From the NCBI RefSeq assembly GCF_009299835.1, contig NZ_VKCZ01000008.1, positions 1 to 64,000 of the forward strand: a stretch of 64,000 nucleotides of DNA. The letters are read 5' to 3'. Both the position numbers and the translations under genes were made by a program. The number at the start of each line of letters is the position of its first letter. Position 1 is the first letter of the stretch. The notes beneath the pieces were generated by a model, which made no database searches, was not told the DNA's origin, and saw only the letters and a list, made by a program, of their open reading frames with translations. This document shows positions 59,141-64,000 of this stretch, piece by piece. Source of the stretch: Microlunatus speluncae (GTDB taxonomy: Bacteria > Actinomycetota > Actinomycetes > Propionibacteriales > Propionibacteriaceae).

Positions 59141-59989
59141 TCAGAGGGCGGCGGCGATGGCGCTGAGCAGGTTGACCGGGCTGGTCAGCCGGTCGACGTC
59201 GATCGCCTGGCCGGTCTCCCAGACGTTGACGAACTTGGCCAGCAGCGGGGCGTTGTAGTCGCCGCCGAGGGTCAGTTCCTTGGCCTCGATGCCGCCGGTG
59301 CCGACCAGGTACGCGTGGAACGGGACCCGGAAGCCGTCGCCGGGGACGACGAAGACGAACTCGACCTCGACGTCGCCGATCAGGGTGCGGGCGGTCGTGG
59401 TGTCGCCGCGGCGGACGACGTCGACCTGCTGGTCCTCGGCGATCACCGGGTTGCCGAGGATTTCCAGCGCGGCCTCGACGTGGTGGATGCCGTAGAAGAA
59501 GAGCCCGGAGTATTCGCTGTCCGGGTCGGCGGGGCCGGCGACGGTCAGCCGACGCAGCTCCCTCAGGCTCTCCCGGGCCGCCGCGAACTCGGCGATCTCC
59601 GGCACGAAACGCAGCGCCGAGGAGGAGTCGAGCGGGGTGCTGCTCGCCTGGGCCGCGGCGATGACCGCCTGGGCGTCGGCCGGCGTGGTGGCGAACGGCT
59701 TGTCCATCAGGACCGGCAGACCGGCCTTGAGCAGCGGCTCGGCCTGCTCGCGGTGCCGGGCGCCGTCCCGGGTGCAGATCACCGCGGCGTCGACCAGGCC
59801 GATCAGGTCCTCCGGTGTCTCCACGATCGTACTGATGTCGCCGGCCTCGGCGAGCGTCTTGTTCCGCTCCGATTCGCCGCCGACGAGGGCGGTGGCCCGG
59901 TAGCCGGGGTGACGCTCCTCCTTGTTCAGCAGCCGGATGAAGTGGTCGGTGTGCGAGTTCTCGGTCCCGATGAAGCCGATGCGTTTCAC
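59141..59989 (-). CDS. Gfo/Idh/MocA-family oxidoreductase (atypical, N-terminal GTENSH)
   Basis: The 282-residue protein starts VKRIGFIGTENSHTDHFIRLLNKEE, a cofactor loop in which the usual GxGxxG is replaced by GTENSH, a known Gfo/Idh subgroup. AAVICTRDGARHREQAEPLLKAGLPVLMDKPFATT supplies the [DE]KP lysine, and SGLFFYGIHHVEAALEIL the active-site His pair. It is shorter than most relatives (about 330-380). GTG 59989 has AGGAC upstream. It is the last gene of the minus-strand sugar permease operon. Confidence 0.82.
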   Translation of the reverse strand: MKRIGFIGTENSHTDHFIRLLNKEERHPGYRATALVGGESERNKTLAEAGDISTIVETPEDLIGLVDAAVICTRDGARHREQAEPLLKAGLPVLMDKPFATTPADAQAVIAAAQASSTPLDSSSALRFVPEIAEFAAARESLRELRRLTVAGPADPDSEYSGLFFYGIHHVEAALEILGNPVIAEDQQVDVVRRGDTTTARTLIGDVEVEFVFVVPGDGFRVPFHAYLVGTGGIEAKELTLGGDYNAPLLAKFVNVWETGQAIDVDRLTSPVNLLSAIAAAL

Positions 59990-60030
59990 GCGAACTGGTC
60001 CTATCGATGAGTCGTGGGTTGGGTACGAAA

Positions 60031-61071
60031 TCAGAGGAAGCCGGTCTGGTTGCGGGCCTCGGTGATGATGCTGATCTGGCGGCGGACGCTGGCCGGGGTG
60101 ACGAACAGATCGGCGCCCTCGCGCAGCGTGGCGTAGATCGTCCGGTAGTAGTTCTGGGTCCGCTCCGCCGGCGGCTCGATCGGCAGCGTCTCCTCGGACC
60201 ACTCGATGGTCTCGGACCGCCCGTAGGCCCGGCCCACGGCCGCGTCCGGGCTGGCCTCGAGGTCGGGCAGCGCGGCCGGATCGAACCAACGGACCTTGAG
60301 CTCGCTCATCGAGCCGACGATGCCGCCGGCCGTGCCGGCGATGAACCAGTGGTCCTGCGGGAAAGCGACCGCGGCGCTGGACTCGACCTCGACCAGCGGA
60401 CCCTTCTCGGGCTTCAAGATCAGCTTGACGTGATCTTCGGCGTCGCCGGCGGAGACGGTCCGGCGCAGATCGGCGAACACCGAGACCGGGCTGTCCCCGA
60501 CCAGCAGCAGCAGTTGATCAAGGAAGTGGGACACCGTGTTGGGCAGCTCGCCACCGCCGTGCGAGCGCAGCGTCTGCCAGTCGGCCCGTCGGGCGAACCG
60601 GTGGATGGCGCGGCGAACCAGCACCACCTCGCCGATCCGGCCGGAGTCGATGATCTCCCTGATCTTCAGGAACGACGGCTCGAACCGGTTGTTCTGGAAG
60701 CAGGTGACGATCTTGCCCGCCGCGTCGGCCACGGCGGTCAGCTGATCGACCTCCTCGACCGACTGGGCCAGCGGCTTCTCCACGATCACGTGTTTGCCGG
60801 CCTGCAGCGCCGCCACCCCGAGCGGGACGTGGGTGAACGACGGCGTCGCGACCACCACCAGCTCGACCTGGTCGTCGGCGATCAACTGCTCCGGCTCGGA
60901 GTAGGTGGTGGCACCGAAGTCCTTCGCCGCCTCCTGCTGCCGCTCGGCCAGCGGATCGGCGACCGCGACCACCCGGAACTGATCACCCAGCGCCCGCAGG
61001 CCGGCGGCATGGATGTTCCAGCCGCTGCGTCCGAGCCCGATGATGCCGACTCTCACCTGATCCGATGACAA
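60031..61071 (-). CDS. Gfo/Idh/MocA-family oxidoreductase
   Basis: The 346-residue dehydrogenase has VRVGIIGLGRSGWNIHAAGLRAL (GxGxxG), VVVATPSFTHVPLGVAALQAGKHVIVEKPLAQS (EKP lysine) and GGGELPNTVSHFLDQLLLLVGD (D/H active-site part). It likely oxidises a sugar or inositol hydroxyl with NAD(P). The TTG start has GGGGAGA eight bases upstream; a GTG five codons later is possible. It follows the permease genes in one operon. Confidence 0.88.
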   Translation of the reverse strand: MSSDQVRVGIIGLGRSGWNIHAAGLRALGDQFRVVAVADPLAERQQEAAKDFGATTYSEPEQLIADDQVELVVVATPSFTHVPLGVAALQAGKHVIVEKPLAQSVEEVDQLTAVADAAGKIVTCFQNNRFEPSFLKIREIIDSGRIGEVVLVRRAIHRFARRADWQTLRSHGGGELPNTVSHFLDQLLLLVGDSPVSVFADLRRTVSAGDAEDHVKLILKPEKGPLVEVESSAAVAFPQDHWFIAGTAGGIVGSMSELKVRWFDPAALPDLEASPDAAVGRAYGRSETIEWSEETLPIEPPAERTQNYYRTIYATLREGADLFVTPASVRRQISIITEARNQTGFL

Positions 61072-61123
61072 GGAAATCTCCCCTTAGGTTTGGTTCGCTC
61101 CAGTTGGTCCCGGTGCGGTGCGA

Positions 61124-62077
61124 TCAGCCCTTGACCGCGCCGATGATCACGCCCTTGGCGAAGTGCTTCTGCAGGAACGGGTAGACCATGCAGATCGGCA
61201 CCAGGCTGACCACCAGGATGGCCATCTGCAACGACTGCTGCGGCGGGATGTAGTCGCCGGGCAGGTCGACGCCGATCGAGGAGTTGTCCACCACGTAGGT
61301 CCGCAGCACCAGCTGCAGCGGCCACTTCTCGGTCGAGTTGATGTACAACACCGCGTTGAAGAACGCGTTCCAGTACGAGACCGCGTTGAACAGCGCGATC
61401 ACCGCCAGCGCCGCCTTGGACAGCGGCACCATGATCGTGGTCAGGATCCGGAACTCCCCCGCACCGTCGATCCGGGCCGCCTCGATGATCTCTTTCGGGA
61501 CTTCCAGGAAGAACCCGCGCATCAAGATCACCTGGAACCCTGACACCATCGTCGGCAGGATCAGCGACCAGTACGAGTCGATCAGGCCGAGCTGCTTGAC
61601 CAACAGGTAGTTCGGGATCATGCCGGCGGAGAACAGCATGGTGAACAGCACCATCAGCAGGATCGGCCGATGGGCGAAGGTGCCGGGCCGGGACAGCGCG
61701 TACGCCAGCATGGTCACCACGGTGACCGACAGCGCCGAGCCGACCAGGGTGATCAGGATCGAGACGATCGTGGCCCGGGTGACCACGCCACCGCGGAAGA
61801 TCGCCTCGTAGGCGGCCAGCGTCGGCTTCTCCGGGAACAGCACGTAGCCGCCGGCCGCGTTGATCTGCGACTGATCGGCCAGGCTGGTCGAGATCACCGC
61901 GACGAACGGCATGATCACCAGCAGCGAGGCGATCAGCAGCACGATCCCCTTGAGGATCCGGATCGGGATGCTCGGCGGGTTCGCGCCGTTGATCGCGCGC
62001 AGTCGCGCGCTCTGACTCATCCCCGGGATGGTGACCGGCTTGCGCTTCTTGCGGGGCGGCGAAGTCATTGTGCTCAT
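61124..62077 (-). CDS. Carbohydrate ABC transporter permease (LplC/YtcP type)
   Basis: The 317-residue CUT1-type inner-membrane subunit has six helices, PFVAVISTSLADQSQINAAGGYVLFPEKPT after the first helix, and the EAA loop VPKEIIEAARIDGAGEFRILTTIMVPLSKAALA. It ends with FLQKHFAKGVIIGAVKG, the family closure. No ATPase is in the operon, as usual for CUT1 systems served by a shared MsiK-type ATPase. The ATG follows the LplB-type gene by five bases. Confidence 0.92.
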   Translation of the reverse strand: MSTMTSPPRKKRKPVTIPGMSQSARLRAINGANPPSIPIRILKGIVLLIASLLVIMPFVAVISTSLADQSQINAAGGYVLFPEKPTLAAYEAIFRGGVVTRATIVSILITLVGSALSVTVVTMLAYALSRPGTFAHRPILLMVLFTMLFSAGMIPNYLLVKQLGLIDSYWSLILPTMVSGFQVILMRGFFLEVPKEIIEAARIDGAGEFRILTTIMVPLSKAALAVIALFNAVSYWNAFFNAVLYINSTEKWPLQLVLRTYVVDNSSIGVDLPGDYIPPQQSLQMAILVVSLVPICMVYPFLQKHFAKGVIIGAVKG

Positions 62078-62082
62078 CGTGA

Positions 62083-63102
62083 TCAGTCCTTCGTCGAGTA
62101 GACGCCGCGTTCACCGAAGATGTGGGCCACCTTGTTGGCGCCGAGCACGAGCGCGGTGCCGATCAGGCCCTTGACCAGTCCCACGGCCGCTGAGGCACCC
62201 CAGTTGCCGCCGACGATGCCGCGGTTGTAGACGTAGGTGTCCAGCACCTCCGACGCCTCGAGCCCGACCGGGCCCTGCTGCAGGAAGATCTGCTCGAAGC
62301 CGACGGTCAGCGCGTCACCGAGCCGCAGGATCAGCAGCAGGATGATCACGCCGCGGATCGCCGGCAGGGTCACGTGCCACAGCTGGCGCAGCCGACCGCC
62401 ACCGTCCACCGCGACCGCCTCGTACAGATCGAGGTCGACCCGGGAGATCGCGGCCAGGAAGATGATCGTGCCCCAGCCCGCGTCCTTCCAGATGATCTGG
62501 GACGTGATCAACGGGATGAACAGCGACGGTTCGCCGATGATGTTCATGGTGAGGAAGTCGTTCTGCCGGGCCCAGGTGTTGTAGAGGCCCGCATTGCCCA
62601 GCATGTGCTGGAAGATCGCGACCACGATCACCCAGGACATGAAGTGCGGCAGGTACAAGATCGACTGCACGACCCGCTTGATCTTCTCGCCCAGCAGCGA
62701 GTTCAGCAGCAGCGCCAGGGCGATCGGCACCGGGAAGACGAACACGATCTGCACCAGCGAGATGATCAACGTGTTCTTCAACGCGTTGAGGAAGTAGGGA
62801 TCACCGTTGAAGATGATCTCGAAGTTCTCCAGCCCCACCCACGGCGCTTCCCAGATCCCCAGATACGGCTGGTAGTCCTTGAAGGCGATCACGTTGCCGA
62901 GCAGCGGGACGTAGTGGAACACCAGCACCAGCAGGACGCCCGGTAGGGCCAGCAGCAGCAGCGGCTTGTCCCGCCAGAACCGCCCGAAGGCCGACAGCTT
63001 GCGATCCCCCGGCACCCTCGGTGACCCGCCGGCGCGAAGCTCGTCGTTCGTCGGCTCGACGTCCCCGGCGCCGATCGCGGTGTCGGTTCTCTGCGAACTC
63101 AT
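62083..63102 (-). CDS. Carbohydrate ABC transporter permease (LplB type)
   Basis: The 339-residue subunit has an N-terminal cytoplasmic tail, LLLLALPGVLLVLVFHYVPLLGNVIAFKDYQPYLGIWEAPWVGLENF (the LplB start), and the EAA loop YEAVAVDGGGRLRQLWHVTLPAIRGVII. GGGAGGTGG precedes the ATG. It opens the operon permease-permease-Gfo/Idh-Gfo/Idh. A LacI-type operator lies about 115 bases upstream. Likely partner of the binding protein at 54952. Confidence 0.92.
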   Translation of the reverse strand: MSSQRTDTAIGAGDVEPTNDELRAGGSPRVPGDRKLSAFGRFWRDKPLLLLALPGVLLVLVFHYVPLLGNVIAFKDYQPYLGIWEAPWVGLENFEIIFNGDPYFLNALKNTLIISLVQIVFVFPVPIALALLLNSLLGEKIKRVVQSILYLPHFMSWVIVVAIFQHMLGNAGLYNTWARQNDFLTMNIIGEPSLFIPLITSQIIWKDAGWGTIIFLAAISRVDLDLYEAVAVDGGGRLRQLWHVTLPAIRGVIILLLILRLGDALTVGFEQIFLQQGPVGLEASEVLDTYVYNRGIVGGNWGASAAVGLVKGLIGTALVLGANKVAHIFGERGVYSTKD

Positions 63103-63163
63103 GCCACCTCCCTCTTCCCTGAGCGACTTCCCCCGGTCGAGAACCGAAATGTCAACACAGCGA

Positions 63164-63178
63164 TTTCACTGAATGAAA
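63164..63178. promoter_or_regulatory. Second palindrome in the permease promoter region
   Basis: TTTCACTGAATGAAA has perfect five-base half-sites. On the minus strand TTGACA follows nearby (63150-63155). A similar partial motif, TTTCATTGAGTGGGA, is at 18388-18402. It may be an operator for another regulator. Confidence 0.35.
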
Positions 63179-63217
63179 CCGCCTCACGGTGCCTCGGCAA
63201 GCCTTTCCCGCACGCTA

Positions 63218-63233
63218 TTGCAACCGATTGCAA
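63218..63233. promoter_or_regulatory. LacI-type operator before the sugar permease operon
   Basis: TTGCAACCGATTGCAA, identical to 13648-13663 and extended here to the longer inverted repeat GCTATTGCAA / TTGCAAATAGC. It lies upstream of the permease genes and 30 bases after the ABC ATPase stop. Confidence 0.8.
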
Positions 63234-63263
63234 ATAGCAAGGGTGACCGGCGTAAATGATCTG

Positions 63264-64000
63264 TTACGGGGTGGTGCCGCTGGGCTCCTTGCCCTCGATC
63301 AGGTCCATGAACACGTCTTCCAGCCGACCGCCATGACGTTCGGTGAGCTCCGCCACCGGACCGGTCGTCAGCACCCGGCCCTGATGCATCATCACGACGT
63401 GGCTGCAGGTCAGCTCGACCTCGGCCAGCAGGTGGCTGGACAACAGGACCGTGCGACCCGATGCCGCGTACTCGGCGAGGACCGCCCGCATCGCCCTGAT
63501 CTGTGGCGGATCGAGCCCGTTGACCGGTTCGTCCAAGATCAGCAACTGCGGCAGGCCGAGCATGGCCTGGGCGATGCCGAGCCGCTGCCGCATCCCCTGG
63601 CTGTAGCCACCCACCCTGCGCTTGACCGCCGACCCGAGATCGGCGATCCGCAGCGCCTCGTCGAGGTACGCCTCCTCGATCGGTCGCCCGGTCGCGGCCC
63701 AGTGCGCGCGGAGGTTGTCGAGGCCGGACAGGTGCGGCAGGAAGCCCGGTCCCTCGACCAGCGCGCCGACCGATCGCAGCACCGGAGCCCCCGGCCGGAC
63801 CGGCCGGCCGAGCACGTACGCGGTGCCGGAGTCGGGCCGGATCAGCCCCATCATCATCCGGATCGTCGTCGTCTTGCCCGCGCCGTTGGGCCCGAGCAGC
63901 CCGACCACCTGGCCCGGCTCGGCCCGGAACGAGACCTGGTTGACGGCGCGGACCCGGGCGGCGCCGAAGCGGTCCCGGTAGCTCTTGGTCAGGCCGTCCA
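63264..64000 (-). CDS. ABC-2-type transporter ATPase, 5' end beyond the window
   Basis: The visible 245 residues read GLTKSYRDRFGAARVRAVNQ, then VGLLGPNGAGKTTTIRMMMGLI (Walker A), the signature YSQGMRQRLGIAQAML, Walker B LLILDEPVNGLDPPQIRAM and the H-loop LSSHLLAEVE, ending LEDVFMDLIEG. This is a DrrA/CcmA-like ATPase for an ABC-2 exporter. The frame stays open to the right edge, so the start is outside. No permease follows it; the only ABC-2 permease of the window is 52 kb away at 10273 on the same strand. Confidence 0.9.
   Translation of the reverse strand, partial: DGLTKSYRDRFGAARVRAVNQVSFRAEPGQVVGLLGPNGAGKTTTIRMMMGLIRPDSGTAYVLGRPVRPGAPVLRSVGALVEGPGFLPHLSGLDNLRAHWAATGRPIEEAYLDEALRIADLGSAVKRRVGGYSQGMRQRLGIAQAMLGLPQLLILDEPVNGLDPPQIRAMRAVLAEYAASGRTVLLSSHLLAEVELTCSHVVMMHQGRVLTTGPVAELTERHGGRLEDVFMDLIEGKEPSGTTP

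Overview
The window is high-GC DNA (roughly 70% G+C by eye) with GC-rich third codon positions, many GTG/TTG starts, overlapping stop/start codons and frequent leaderless genes with a TANNNT box 6-8 bases before the start codon. This fits an actinobacterium. The DUF222/HNH genes, long C-terminal tail on bS16 and heavy carbohydrate catabolism suggest a soil Propionibacteriales member (Microlunatus-like), but that is inference. No rRNA, tRNA, CRISPR array, prophage or intact IS element was seen.

Layout. 1-11 kb is mostly housekeeping: a cut-off DUF222/HNH gene, two VOC-domain proteins, a serine hydrolase, then the minus-strand series rpsP-khpA-rimM-trmD(GNAT fusion)-trpD, with a strong candidate trp attenuator before trpD. 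A YqeY-like protein, an S1 protease, a DUF348/G5/RlpA cell-wall protein and an ABC-2 permease follow. 11-30 kb holds a Tat-exported amidase, an AGE epimerase, a NagB-type deaminase operon with a LacI-type operator, a GSA-type aminotransferase with a GDPD, an M81 peptidase, and a RuBisCO-like-protein/DUF1537-kinase/GH127/racemase/SorC cluster that resembles apionate (branched sugar acid) catabolism. An AKR/SDR pair and LhgO follow. 30.5-34.3 kb is a small accessory patch: an AbiF-type HEPN protein preceded by a structured leader RNA, a frameshifted DUF222/HNH gene, a phosphotransferase and a Cys-rich small ORF. 35-47 kb is one long minus-strand unit: a Dpp/Opp-type ABC transporter, an IclR regulator, an amidohydrolase, Gfo/Idh proteins, a FAH-family enzyme and a D-aminoacylase. 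Facing it at 47-54.5 kb are an aminotransferase, an enolase-superfamily enzyme, a PIG-L deacetylase, a ceramidase-like protein, a hexapeptide acyltransferase and a second D-aminoacylase. 55-63 kb is a sugar-uptake locus (lipoprotein, sulfatase, ROK regulator, two Gfo/Idh, two LplB/C-type permeases). A truncated ABC ATPase closes the window.

How the parts connect. Four IclR-type palindromes (TGGAA-N5-TTCCA), two of them lying exactly between the -35 and -10 boxes, link the 27-kb AKR operon with the 47-kb and 50-kb catabolic genes, and the iclR gene lies inside the long operon it probably controls. An identical LacI-type operator (TTGCAACCGATTGCAA) sits at the promoter of the NagB operon (13.6 kb) and before the sugar permeases (63.2 kb), so the two ends of the catabolic region probably respond to one signal.

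Sequence-scale signals are the strong over-use of the palindrome TGATCA (about 110 copies by eye, many at gene junctions), a dispersed long-stem terminator family with CGACTTGTCAGA ends, and a mobile-type palindromic repeat (core CTTCGACAGGCTCAGG) that forms gene 3' ends and in one case lies in frame inside a gene.
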